The position numbers and the translations under genes are program-made. This document shows, piece by piece, positions 1-6,567 of a stretch of 14,184 nucleotides of DNA. The stretch's first letter is position 1. Every line of letters starts with the position of its first letter. Origin of the DNA: an uncultured Eubacteriales bacterium (lineage in GTDB: Bacteria; Bacillota; Clostridia; Oscillospirales; Oscillospiraceae); contig URCB01000043.1 of NCBI GenBank assembly GCA_900546255.1, forward strand, positions 1 to 14,184. Reading direction: 5' to 3'. The notes beneath the pieces are model-generated. The model saw nothing but the letters and a program-made list of their open reading frames with translations, made no database searches and was not told the origin of the DNA.

Positions 1-141
1 CCAGGGGGCGCAGCCCCCGGCGCTCTTTCCTCCGGCTTTCTCCGGAGAAAGCCGGGCTCCCGCCCGGAGTCGGGCGGGAAACCACCTCGCAGGTCTGGAC
101 CTGCGCCGGTCCAAGCCCGGCCCCCCTGCCGCCCCGGCAGG
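1..141. repeat. Array of consecutive GC-rich hairpins, non-coding
   Basis: No convincing gene is visible in bases 1-250. The first part is a run of perfect or near-perfect inverted repeats about 28 bases apart: GGGGGC/GCCCCC (4-9/13-18), a 24-base perfect palindrome (32-55), CCCGCCCG/CGGGCGGG (59-66/71-78), CGCAGGT/ACCTGCG (88-94/99-105) and CCTGCCG/CGGCAGG (125-131/135-141). None is followed by a T-run, so they are not ordinary intrinsic terminators. They may be the tail of an upstream transcript or an intergenic repeat family. The inverted repeats are directly visible; any function is unknown. Confidence 0.6.
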
Positions 142-172
142 CCCCTCAATTCTCCTGCCATCATACCAGAAA

Positions 173-244
173 GCAGGCCAGATGACAACCAGCGGGAACG
201 GCTGGCCTGCCGGAAGCAGGCCAGGCCGGCGGTTTCTGGCCTGC
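173..244. repeat. Four alternating copies of GCAGGCCAG / CTGGCCTGC
   Basis: The nonamer GCAGGCCAG occurs at 173-181 and 216-224, and its exact reverse complement CTGGCCTGC at 202-210 and 236-244. The orientations alternate (+ - + -). Neighbouring copies can pair in more than one combination (first with second, third with fourth, or first with fourth), so mutually exclusive hairpins are possible. The block ends about 20 bases before the structured leader of the next gene. It may be a terminator or attenuator of an upstream transcript or a small intergenic repeat unit; no T-run follows it. Confidence 0.55.
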
Positions 245-265
245 TGGAAAAGTGCATTTTGGAGA

Positions 266-342
266 TTTCTATAGGGTCAGCGTTGTGCTATCCTGGGGAC
301 AGTTCCCCAGGAGGGATATTCCTGGGACCCATCGCATAGAAA
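266..342 (+). promoter_or_regulatory. Structured 5' leader of the ECF S-component gene, candidate riboswitch
   Basis: A closing stem TTTCTAT/ATAGAAA (266-272/336-342) continues, after a small asymmetric bulge (A273 versus 331-335), into GGGTC/GACCC (274-278/326-330). It encloses a 9-bp perfect hairpin TCCTGGGGA/TCCCCAGGA with a CAGT loop (291-299/304-312). The unpaired strands AGCGTTGTGCTA (279-290) and GGGATATTCCTGG (313-325) are the natural place for a ligand pocket. The 3' closing strand ends two bases before the AAGGAGG ribosome site (345-351). S components of vitamin transporters are often controlled by riboswitches, but I could not match this to TPP, FMN, preQ1, THF, cobalamin or ZTP consensus elements. 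Confidence 0.5.
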
Positions 343-358
343 GTAAGGAGGCATCCCC

Positions 359-907
359 ATGTCCAGCAAAACCAAAACCGCCACCCCCGCCAGTTCCTCA
401 GCCCACATCAAATCCATTGCCATCACCGCCATCTGCCTGGTGCTGGTGTTCGTGTTCACCGCCCTGGTAAACATCCGGCTCCCCTTCGCCCCCAACGGCG
501 GGCTGATCCACCTGGGGAACCTCCCCCTCTTCGTGGCCGCCATCCTCTTCGGCAAGCGCACCGGGATGATCGCCGGGGGCATCGGCATGGCCCTGTTTGA
601 CCTGATGTCCGGCTGGACCCTGTGGGCCCCCTTCACCCTGGTGATCGTGGGATGCATGGGCCTGGTGGTGGGCGCCATCACGGAAAAACACCAGACCTTC
701 CCCTTCTATCTCCTGGCCCTGGTAGCCGCCTGCGCCATCAAGATTGTGGGGTACTACTTCGCCGAGGCCATCATCTATGGCAACCTCATCGTCCCCATCA
801 CTTCCATCCCCGGCAACCTCATCCAGGTGGGGGTGGCCGCTGTGATCACTTTGGTGATTATTCACCCCCTCCGCCTGGCGGTCGAACACACCGGGCTGCG
901 CAAATAA
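359..907 (+). CDS. ECF transporter S component (membrane substrate-binding subunit)
   Basis: This 182-residue integral membrane protein resembles the ECF-type vitamin transporter S components of the DUF1393/ECF-ribofla_trS group. Such proteins bind a vitamin or precursor and dock on a shared EcfA/EcfA'/EcfT energising module, which is not in this window. After a Ser/Thr-rich cytoplasmic start, hydrophobic segments lie near residues 17-37, 54-74, 92-108, 115-138 and 153-172. The stretch GGLIHLGNLPLFVAAILFGK (47-66), followed by GMIAGGIGMALFDLMSGW, matches the typical G-x-[IL]-x-L-G-[ND]-x-P glycine-rich pattern of the family. The ATG follows AAGGAGG by seven bases. The substrate cannot be read from the sequence. 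The structured leader hints at feedback control by a small metabolite. Confidence 0.85.
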   Translation: MSSKTKTATPASSSAHIKSIAITAICLVLVFVFTALVNIRLPFAPNGGLIHLGNLPLFVAAILFGKRTGMIAGGIGMALFDLMSGWTLWAPFTLVIVGCMGLVVGAITEKHQTFPFYLLALVAACAIKIVGYYFAEAIIYGNLIVPITSIPGNLIQVGVAAVITLVIIHPLRLAVEHTGLRK

Positions 908-1208
908 TTGCAGCATCTCCTCCATTCTGCGCCCCCTTTTTCCAGGAAAACCCTGCAATTTTGGCGTCTTTTTGCAGCCCGCCGTTTTTCGACTTTCATT
1001 TGAGCCCGTCGAAAGAATTTGTAGGATGGCGCTAATTTCTACGGATTTTTTTCAAAATAATTGTTGCATTTACAGGGGCGACGTGGTATACTTTCACATG
1101 CATTGAGAGGACACGCAAGATACGCTTCTTCTCTTCTGCAAGTACCCTTGTATTTTCGCCTGGAGTCGCCAGGTAAAAATAAATTATCAACGAAGGAGCC
1201 AAAACATC
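908..1208 (+). other. Intergenic region and leader between the ECF S gene and gdhA
   Basis: No gene is visible. No clear intrinsic terminator for the upstream gene is present. A 7-bp inverted repeat TTTCGAC/GTCGAAA (987-993/1008-1014) lies about 50 bases upstream of the gdhA -35 box and could be an operator. The gdhA leader after the promoter is about 110 bases. It contains a short hairpin CCTGG-AGTCG-CCAGG (1159-1173) just before an A/T-rich segment and the GAAGGAG ribosome site. Confidence 0.5.
1064..1092 (+). promoter_or_regulatory. Promoter of gdhA (TTGCAT-17-TATACT)
   Basis: A sigma-A type promoter with -35 TTGCAT (1064-1069), a 17-base spacer and -10 TATACT (1087-1092). Transcription would start near 1099, giving a leader of about 110 bases before gdhA. 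It is the best match in the 300-base gap, and the flanking DNA is locally AT-rich. Confidence 0.7.
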
Positions 1209-2558
1209 ATGAATGCTTACATCGAAAGCGTTATTGAGACCGTTAAGAAAAAGCACGGCAACGAGCCCGAGTTCGTCCAGACCGTGGAAGAGGTTCTGAC
1301 CTCCCTGGACCCCGTCATCTCTGCTCACCCCGAGTATGAGGCCGTGGACCTGCTGGGCCGTCTGGTTGAGCCCGAGCGTATGTTCACCTTCCGTGTTGTG
1401 TGGACCGACGACGCCGGCAAGCCCCACACCAACATCGGTTATCGCTGCCAGTTCAACGGCGCTCTCGGCCCCTACAAGGGCGGCCTGCGCTTCCAGCCCA
1501 ACGTGTATCCCGGCATCGTGAAGTTCCTGGGCTTTGAGCAGATCTTCAAGAACTCCCTGACCGGCCTGCCCATCGGCGGCGGCAAGGGCGGCTCCGACTT
1601 CGATCCCGCCGGCAAGTCCGACGCTGAGATCATGCGTTTCTGCCAGAGCTTCATGACCGCTCTGTATCGTTACATCGGGCCCGACATCGACGTTCCCGCT
1701 GGCGACATGGGCGTGGGCGGCCGTGAGATCGGCTATCTGTATGGCCAGTATCGCCGCCTGAAGGGCACCTTCGAGAACGGCGTGCTCACCGGCAAGGGCC
1801 TGTCCTATGGCGGCTCCCTGGCTCGTCCTGAGGCCACCGGTTACGGCGCTGTGTATTATCTGGTTGAGGTCCTCAAGCACGAGGGCGAGGACATCAAGGG
1901 CAAGACCATCGCTGCTGCTGGTTTCGGCAACGTGACCTGGGGCATCTGCAAGAAGGCCAAGGAACTGGGCGCTAAGGTCATCACCCTGTCCGGCCCCGAC
2001 GGCTATGTCTACGATCCCGACGGTGTGTCCACCGACGAGAAGGTCGAGTACCTGCTGGAGATGCGTGCTTCCGGCCGTAACGTGGTTAAGGATTATGCTG
2101 ACAAGTTCGGCGTGCAGTTCTTCCCCGGCCAGAAGCCCTGGGGCGTGAAGGCTGACATCATCATGCCCTCCGCTATGCAGAACGACGTCAACATGGAGCA
2201 GGCCAAGAAGATCGCCGAGTGCGGTGCTAAGTACTACATCGAGGTGGCCAACATGCCCACCACCAACGACGCTCTGGCTTTCCTGATGCAGCAGAAGCAC
2301 ATCATCGTGGCTCCCTCCAAGGCCGTCAACGCCGGCGGCGTGGGCGTGTCCGCCATGGAGATGTCCCAGAACTCCGAGCGTCTGTCCTGGACTGTTGACG
2401 AAGTGGACGGCCAGCTGAAGAAGATGATGGAGACCATCCACAGAGTCTCTGCTGAGGCTGCTGAGGAGTATGGCCTGGGCTACAACCTGGTTGCTGGTGC
2501 TAACATCGCTGGCTTCAAGAAGGTTGCTGAGGCTATGATGGAGCAGGGCATCTTCTAA
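1209..2558 (+). CDS. gdhA: Glutamate dehydrogenase (hexameric, probably NAD-linked)
   Basis: Catalyses reversible oxidative deamination of L-glutamate to 2-oxoglutarate and ammonium, in the cytoplasm. At 449 residues it has the same length as the Clostridium symbiosum enzyme, and its key residues fall one position later than in that protein. These are Lys90 in YKGGLRF, Lys114, catalytic Lys126 in GGGKGGSDFDP, catalytic Asp166 in PAGDMGVGGREIG, and the nucleotide-binding GFGNVTWG (238-245). The Phe239, Pro263 and Asp264 equivalents of the C. symbiosum NAD-specificity residues are kept, which favours NAD over NADP; this is inference from the family. The start follows GAAGGAG. Codons such as GCT, CGT and GTT are frequent, unlike in its GC-rich neighbours, as is usual for very highly expressed genes. 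It is a single gene with its own promoter and terminator. Confidence 0.95.
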   Translation: MNAYIESVIETVKKKHGNEPEFVQTVEEVLTSLDPVISAHPEYEAVDLLGRLVEPERMFTFRVVWTDDAGKPHTNIGYRCQFNGALGPYKGGLRFQPNVYPGIVKFLGFEQIFKNSLTGLPIGGGKGGSDFDPAGKSDAEIMRFCQSFMTALYRYIGPDIDVPAGDMGVGGREIGYLYGQYRRLKGTFENGVLTGKGLSYGGSLARPEATGYGAVYYLVEVLKHEGEDIKGKTIAAAGFGNVTWGICKKAKELGAKVITLSGPDGYVYDPDGVSTDEKVEYLLEMRASGRNVVKDYADKFGVQFFPGQKPWGVKADIIMPSAMQNDVNMEQAKKIAECGAKYYIEVANMPTTNDALAFLMQQKHIIVAPSKAVNAGGVGVSAMEMSQNSERLSWTVDEVDGQLKKMMETIHRVSAEAAEEYGLGYNLVAGANIAGFKKVAEAMMEQGIF

Positions 2559-2576
2559 TTAACCCCCCTTCGTTTG

Positions 2577-2611
2577 CAAAAAGGTCCCGTCCCCTGGACG
2601 GGACCTTTTTT
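2577..2611 (+). terminator. Intrinsic terminator of gdhA
   Basis: A 10-bp perfect stem GGTCCCGTCC/GGACGGGACC (2583-2592/2596-2605) with a CCT loop is followed by six T (2606-2611) and preceded by A residues that extend the stem. It lies 24 bases after the gdhA stop. Confidence 0.92.
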
Positions 2612-2634
2612 GTTTCCCGGGAAAGGAGGCCAGG

Positions 2635-3372
2635 ATGGCAAGAAATGACAACGCAGCCCAGCGCTTTCCGCAGCTGCGGGCCCAGGTGGCCCGAAAGAAG
2701 GAGTTGGAGACCGCCCGAGCAGCCCTGACCGCCCAATGCGCGGCCCTGTCTGTCCAGGCCCAGGAGAAAAAAGCCGCCCGCCAGCAGGCAGAGCGGGAGC
2801 TGGAACAGTTGGAGTCCGGCGGCGCCATGGGGGTGCTGTTCACCCTGGCCGGAGGGAAAGCTGCCCGGCAGGAGGCGGCCCGCCAGGAGCTGCGCCGGGC
2901 CAAGGAGGAGGACCAGAAAGCGGCTTGGGATCTGGCAGAGGCGCAAGGGCAGCTGCTGGAGACAGAACGGGAGCTGGCCAGCCTAGAGGGCTGCGAGGCG
3001 GCCTTTGCCCAGGCGCGGCGGGAGCGGATTGCCGCCCTGCGGGCGGCTGGTCTGCCTCAGAGCGAGGTCCTGGATCAGTTAGAGGCCGAGCTGGCCCAGG
3101 GAAAGCGCCAGATCCAGGAGCTGACGGACCTGGGCAGCCAATGCCAGGCGGCCCAGGAGCAGGCGGAGCATACCCTGCATCTGGCGGAGCGGATGGAGTT
3201 TGTGCAGACGGTCTCCTCCATTTATACGTTACAGGATGCGGCCCAGCTGACCATCCAGCGGCAGCAGGAGGTAGCCCAGCGGCTCCAGGAGCTGACGGCT
3301 GGGTTGGAGGCGGCACAGGCGCGGCTGAACGCTCTTCTGGACGATCTGCTCAGCCAGGGCATCTGCCAATAA
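2635..3372 (+). CDS. Coiled-coil protein of unknown function
   Basis: A 245-residue, Ala/Gln/Glu/Arg-rich soluble protein with no signal peptide or membrane segment. It has two long heptad-like coiled-coil regions, about residues 12-60 and 76-135, with a third helical stretch around 145-235. They are separated by a short Gly-containing insert at 61-74 (SGGAMGVLFTLAGG). That helix-insert-helix layout resembles a group of small hypothetical Clostridia proteins I recall only loosely. AAAGGAGG (2622-2629) lies five bases before the ATG. Only 23 bases separate the end of the gdhA terminator T-run from this start, so there is no room for an independent promoter downstream of that terminator. Expression would need read-through of gdhA or a promoter overlapping its 3' end. 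I do not recognise a function. Confidence 0.75.
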   Translation: MARNDNAAQRFPQLRAQVARKKELETARAALTAQCAALSVQAQEKKAARQQAERELEQLESGGAMGVLFTLAGGKAARQEAARQELRRAKEEDQKAAWDLAEAQGQLLETERELASLEGCEAAFAQARRERIAALRAAGLPQSEVLDQLEAELAQGKRQIQELTDLGSQCQAAQEQAEHTLHLAERMEFVQTVSSIYTLQDAAQLTIQRQQEVAQRLQELTAGLEAAQARLNALLDDLLSQGICQ

Positions 3373-3380
3373 AAAAGAGA

Positions 3381-3416
3381 ACGGCCCGGTCGGATTTCTC
3401 CGACCGGGCCGTTTTT
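3381..3416 (+). terminator. Strong, probably bidirectional terminator
   Basis: A 14-bp perfect stem (3381-3394/3399-3412) with a TTTC loop is followed by a T-run (3412-3416) that ends the coiled-coil gene. On the other strand the same hairpin is followed, after TCTC, by six T (complement of 3371-3376), so it could also stop leftward transcripts. Before the IS30 insertion it probably served the leftward operon at 4506-6450 as well. Confidence 0.9.
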
Positions 3417-3421
3417 GTGTC

Positions 3422-3447
3422 GGCGAATTGTCAAGTGAAGTGCAACA
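3422..3447. repeat. IS30 left terminal inverted repeat
   Basis: GGCGAATT (3422-3429) and GAAGTGCAACA (3437-3447) match the reverse complement of the right end exactly; the seven bases between agree at one position only. The transposase stop codon (TGA, complement of 3431-3433) lies within it. Confidence 0.88.
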
Positions 3448-4378
3448 CTTCAGCAGGGGAGGCAAATCGGAGGCACTTTCTGGGTCTGTGATTGAGCATA
3501 TCCATAACCTGGGTAACTTCTTGCTGGGACATCTCCTGGAAGTTGGTGCCTCTCGGGAAAAATTGACGTACCAGGCCATTCAGGTTCTCTACCGAAGGCT
3601 TCTGCCAAGGGGAATGGGGACGCGTGAAATAGAAGGGGACCCCCAAGGTTTTCTCCACTTCCTGATAACAGGCAAATTCTTTTCCCCGATCCCCGGTCAT
3701 GGTTTTCAGTGGGAGCTTCCCGTCCTCAAACAGGAACCGAAATCCCCGCATGGCCTCCTTGGCCGAGCAGCTTCTTAAGAGAACCAGCCCACAGTACCTG
3801 CTCTTTCTGTCACACACAGAAAGCAGGCAGCCTTTCCGGTTGGAGGAAACGATGGTGTCTACCTCCCAGTCTCCGACCCGCTTCCTCCACAGGGCCTGTC
3901 TGCTGCGTTCGTTTAGTTCCCGAATCCCGTGAAATCGTCCTCTTTTCTCCCCGTGTTGGTGCTTATAGTGCCGTAAATGGACCTGTAAGGCCGCAGATTG
4001 TTCTAAAAGGCCCTTTTTCAGCCAACGGTAAATGCTGCTGCAGGAGACCCACTTGGCGGGCTCCTGAGGGTATTCCCGGCGTAGCCTCCCCGCAATTTGT
4101 TCGGGGGACCAGCATTGGCTCAGCTTTTCCCGCACATATTGTTGGATCCACGGATCCTGATAGCGCAACGTACGGTGGCTGGCCTGCCGACGCAGGACAG
4201 AACGTTTCTGGGCCTCATCTGCTCGGTACCGCCCCTCTCCCTTTCCATTGGCCAGCTCCCGGCTGATCGTAGAGGGACTGCGGTGAAGACGGCGAGCGAT
4301 TTCTCGACGAGGAACACGATTATTTTCCCACAGGGCTATCATTCCCCGCTCTTTTCTGCTAAGATGGTGGTAGCTCAC
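3431..4378 (-). CDS. IS30-family DDE transposase
   Basis: A 315-residue transposase that cuts and joins the ends of its own element. An N-terminal helix-turn-helix is visible at about residues 24-42 (REIARRLHRSPSTISREL). The DDE core is complete: Asp174 in GDWEVDTI, Asp230 in TGDRGKEF and Glu264 in HSPWQKPSVENLNGL, which is the standard IS30 arrangement. The start is GTG at 4378, seven bases after AAAGGAGG. No frameshift or internal stop is seen and the length is normal for the family, so the element is probably active or recently so. No terminator separates it from the leftward operon just upstream, which could drive it by read-through. Confidence 0.93.
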   Translation of the reverse strand: MSYHHLSRKERGMIALWENNRVPRREIARRLHRSPSTISRELANGKGEGRYRADEAQKRSVLRRQASHRTLRYQDPWIQQYVREKLSQCWSPEQIAGRLRREYPQEPAKWVSCSSIYRWLKKGLLEQSAALQVHLRHYKHQHGEKRGRFHGIRELNERSRQALWRKRVGDWEVDTIVSSNRKGCLLSVCDRKSRYCGLVLLRSCSAKEAMRGFRFLFEDGKLPLKTMTGDRGKEFACYQEVEKTLGVPFYFTRPHSPWQKPSVENLNGLVRQFFPRGTNFQEMSQQEVTQVMDMLNHRPRKCLRFASPAEVLHFT

Positions 4379-4462
4379 AGGACGGCCTCCTTTGGTGATA
4401 AGTTTTTATTGACTCTCTTATTCTACCAGATTGCTGCCTTCCTGTGGGCCTTTTTCTTCTGC

Positions 4463-4488
4463 TGTTGCACTTCCTATTGTAATTCGCC
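4463..4488. repeat. IS30 right terminal inverted repeat
   Basis: TGTTGCACTTC (4463-4473) and AATTCGCC (4481-4488) are the reverse complements of the two conserved blocks at the left end. TGTC follows immediately and repeats the four bases in front of the left end. Confidence 0.88.
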
Positions 4489-4505
4489 TGTCTGAAAAGA
4501 GGGGG

Positions 4506-5366
4506 TCACTCCCCTACCGGGTTTTCCAGGGTGCCGATGCCCTCGATTTCGCAGCGGACTACGTCCCCTGCCTTGAGGAACTTGGGCGGGTCAAACCCCA
4601 TCCCCACCCCCGCCGGGGTGCCGGTGGCGATGATGGTCCCCGCCTGGAGGGTCATCCCCTGGGAGAGCTCGTGGAGGATGTGGGGGATGGAGAAGAGGAG
4701 CTGGTCGGTGACCGCGTCCTGCCGCAGCTCCCCGTTGACGTAGGTACGGATGGCCAGGGCCGGGGGCTGGGGGAACTCGTCTCGGGTCACCAGGCAGGGG
4801 CCCATGGGGGTGAACCCGTCCAGCCCCTTGCCGAAGTACCACTGCTTGTGCCCCGTCTGGAGGTTCCGGGCGGAGACGTCGTTGACGATGGTGTACCCAA
4901 AGACGTAGTCGAAGGCGTCGGCCTCCGCCACGTTCTTGGCGTCCCGGCCCAGGACCACCGCCAGCTCGGTCTCATAGTCCAGGCTGTCCACCAGGTCGAA
5001 GTGGCCGGGGATGGGCGCCCCCGGGCCGGGGCAGGCGGTGGCCCGCTTGGAGAAGTAGACCGCCTGGCCCTGCCGGGTGAAGGCGGCGGGGTCAAACTGC
5101 TCGGCCTCGGCCTTGTGGGCCCGGTAGTTCATCCCCAGGCAGATCACGTCCTGCCGGGGGTGGGGGATGGGGGCCAGGACGGTCACGTCCCCCAGGGAAA
5201 ACTCCCCCCGCCCCTTGGCCGCCCGGGCCAGGACCTGGTCCCGGTGGTCCGGGGTGTCCATGAGCAGGTGGTTCATGGTCTCGTAAGGCAGAGGGGTGAG
5301 CCACCCCGGCTGGGATTCCAGGCAGACCAGGGGCCGGTTCTGCCAGGATACGGTGTAGAGTTTCAT
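4506..5366 (-). CDS. Fumarylacetoacetate hydrolase (FAH) family protein
   Basis: A 286-residue cytoplasmic metal-dependent enzyme of the FAH family, which includes acylpyruvate hydrolases, oxaloacetate decarboxylases and 2-hydroxyhepta-2,4-diene-1,7-dioate isomerases. Visible family features are LGMNYRAHKAEA (77-88), the metal ligands Glu132 and Glu134 in LDYETELAVVLG, Asp163 in YTIVNDVSARNLQ, Lys180 in FGKGLDGFTPMGP, and the C-terminal TGTPAGVGMG...LKAGDVV...IEGIGTLENPV block. The reading frame stays open far upstream. ATG at 5366 is chosen because it follows AAGGAGG, leaves 40 bases to the preceding gene and begins at the usual family N-terminus. It is the second gene of a leftward operon with the threonine-aldolase-like enzyme. 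The exact substrate cannot be told. Confidence 0.9.
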   Translation of the reverse strand: MKLYTVSWQNRPLVCLESQPGWLTPLPYETMNHLLMDTPDHRDQVLARAAKGRGEFSLGDVTVLAPIPHPRQDVICLGMNYRAHKAEAEQFDPAAFTRQGQAVYFSKRATACPGPGAPIPGHFDLVDSLDYETELAVVLGRDAKNVAEADAFDYVFGYTIVNDVSARNLQTGHKQWYFGKGLDGFTPMGPCLVTRDEFPQPPALAIRTYVNGELRQDAVTDQLLFSIPHILHELSQGMTLQAGTIIATGTPAGVGMGFDPPKFLKAGDVVRCEIEGIGTLENPVGE

Positions 5367-5406
5367 GGGTGTTGCCTCCTTGCTGTCGTTGGTGTGTGGG
5401 GGATGG

Positions 5407-6450
5407 TTACCCCTCCTCCCACCGGTCCACCGCCTGGATGAGGGCCTGGATGGCCGCCGGCTCCGTGGCCCAGCTGGTGCAGAGGCGCACGGCGGTGTGG
5501 TCCTGGTCCACCTTCTTCCAGAAGGAGAAGGCGAAGTCGGCCTCCAAGTGCTCCACCAGCTCGTCGGGGAGGATGGGGTACTGCTGGTTGGTGGGGGAGT
5601 CGTAGAGCATGGCATACCCCCGCTCCTCCAGGGCCCGGCGGAGGTCCAGGGCCAGCCGGTCAGCCCGGCGGGCCAGGTCGAAGTAGAGGCCGTCCTCCAG
5701 CATGGCCTCGAACTGGACCCCCAGCAGCCGGCCCTTGGCCAGCATCCCCCCGTGCTGCTTGAGATGGTACCGGAAGTCCCGCTGGAGGGCGGGGTGGGCC
5801 AGGACCAGGGCCTCCCCAAAGAGGAGCCCCTGCTTGGTGCCCCCCAGGTAGAAGGCGTCGCACCGGCGGGCCAGGTCGGGGAGGGTCATGTCGCAGGCGG
5901 GGCTCATGAGGCCGTAGCCCAGCCGGGCCCCGTCCACATAGAGGAAGAGGCCGCAGTCCTGGCAGGTCTGCCAGAGGTCGTCCAGCTCCGCCAGGGCGTA
6001 GAGGGTGCCGTTCTCCGTGGGCTGGGAGAGGTAGACCATCCCCGGCTGGACCATGTGCTCCCGGGTCTCGTCCTGCCAGTGGGCCTCCCACACCCGGCGG
6101 ACGTCCAGGGCGGTGAGCTTCCCGTCGGCGCTGGGCACCGCCAGGACCTTGTGGCCGGTGGCCTCGATGGCCCCGGTCTCGTGGACGTTGATGTGGCCGC
6201 TGGCGGCGGCCACCACCCCCTGGTGGGGCCGGAGGGCGGCGTCGATCACCGTGGCGTTGGTCTGGGTGCCCCCCACCAGGAAGTGGACGGCCAGGTTGGG
6301 GTTGCCGCACAGGTCCCGGATCCTCTCCCGGGCCTGGGCGCAGTGGATGTCCTCCCCGTAGCCGGGGGTCTGTTCCAGGTTGGTCTCAAACAGCCGCCGC
6401 AGGACCCGCTCGTGGGCCCCCTCGGCATAGTCACATTCCAGTCGGATCAT
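5407..6450 (-). CDS. L-threonine aldolase-like, beta-eliminating lyase family (PLP enzyme)
   Basis: A 347-residue fold-type I PLP enzyme resembling low-specificity L-threonine aldolase (LtaE type), which splits threonine or allo-threonine into glycine and acetaldehyde. Key features are the cofactor-stacking His90 in GHINVHETGAIE, Asp173 and Arg176 in YVDGARLGYG, and the PLP-binding Lys206 in FYLGGTKQGLLFGEA. The glycine-rich HFLVGGTQTN (56-65) sits at the cofactor phosphate site. ATG at 6450 follows AAAGGAGG. It is the first gene of the operon; the FAH-family gene follows after 40 bases. A near-consensus promoter lies just upstream. Other beta-eliminating lyases or amino-acid aldolases with the same fold are possible. 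Confidence 0.9.
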   Translation of the reverse strand: MIRLECDYAEGAHERVLRRLFETNLEQTPGYGEDIHCAQARERIRDLCGNPNLAVHFLVGGTQTNATVIDAALRPHQGVVAAASGHINVHETGAIEATGHKVLAVPSADGKLTALDVRRVWEAHWQDETREHMVQPGMVYLSQPTENGTLYALAELDDLWQTCQDCGLFLYVDGARLGYGLMSPACDMTLPDLARRCDAFYLGGTKQGLLFGEALVLAHPALQRDFRYHLKQHGGMLAKGRLLGVQFEAMLEDGLYFDLARRADRLALDLRRALEERGYAMLYDSPTNQQYPILPDELVEHLEADFAFSFWKKVDQDHTAVRLCTSWATEPAAIQALIQAVDRWEEG

Positions 6451-6480
6451 ACCGCATCCTCCTTTGGCTTTCCTGCTTCC

Positions 6481-6509
6481 ATTATATGTGGTTTCGGGAA
6501 AACCGTCAA
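6481..6509 (-). promoter_or_regulatory. Promoter of the aldolase-FAH operon (TTGACG-17-TATAAT)
   Basis: Read on the minus strand: -35 TTGACG (complement of 6504-6509), a 17-base spacer and a perfect -10 TATAAT (complement of 6481-6486). The leader is only about 25 bases and leads into AAAGGAGG and the ATG at 6450. It is the closest match to sigma-A consensus in the window. Confidence 0.9.
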
Positions 6510-6518
6510 CGAGGAAGA

Positions 6519-6548
6519 AAAGGAGAGCGCCAACTGGCGCTCTCCTTT
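6519..6548 (-). terminator. Intrinsic terminator of the large SLH protein gene
   Basis: A 10-bp perfect stem GGAGAGCGCC/GGCGCTCTCC (6522-6531/6536-6545) is extended by A-T pairs. On the minus strand it is followed by TTTTCTT. It lies 20 bases after the stop at 6568 and just upstream of the next operon's promoter. Confidence 0.85.
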
Positions 6549-6567
6549 CTACGCTGGGGGATGAAAC

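Larger units (their letters stand above)
3422..4488 (-). mobile_element. Complete IS30-family insertion sequence (about 1.07 kb)
   Basis: The element is bounded by 26-bp imperfect inverted repeats: left 3422-3447, right 4463-4488. Twenty of 26 positions match, with an outer GGCGAATT block and an inner GAAGTGCAACA block both perfect. The same four bases TGTC flank both sides (3418-3421 and 4489-4492), fitting a target duplication; IS30 members usually make 2-4 bp. It carries one intact transposase reading leftward, whose stop codon lies inside the left repeat. It sits two bases past the T-run of the upstream terminator and 17 bases past the stop of the leftward operon. Confidence 0.9.

Noticed and set aside
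266..342. Assignment of the ECF leader to TPP, FMN, preQ1 or THF riboswitches
   Set aside because: None of the conserved core strings of these classes could be found; only the general architecture suggests a riboswitch.
347..361. GGAGGCATCCCCATG before the ECF gene as a third copy of the fic repeat
   Set aside because: Only the ribosome site and C-rich spacer are alike, and the coding part does not match. This shows that the left half of the 28-nt repeat alone is weak evidence; the case rests on the TAGAAAACAAA half as well.
5365..6564. Long open frame (399 codons) on the + strand opposite the aldolase gene
   Set aside because: Gly/Val/Pro-rich shadow of a GC-rich gene. The minus strand has the PLP-enzyme motifs, ribosome site and promoter.
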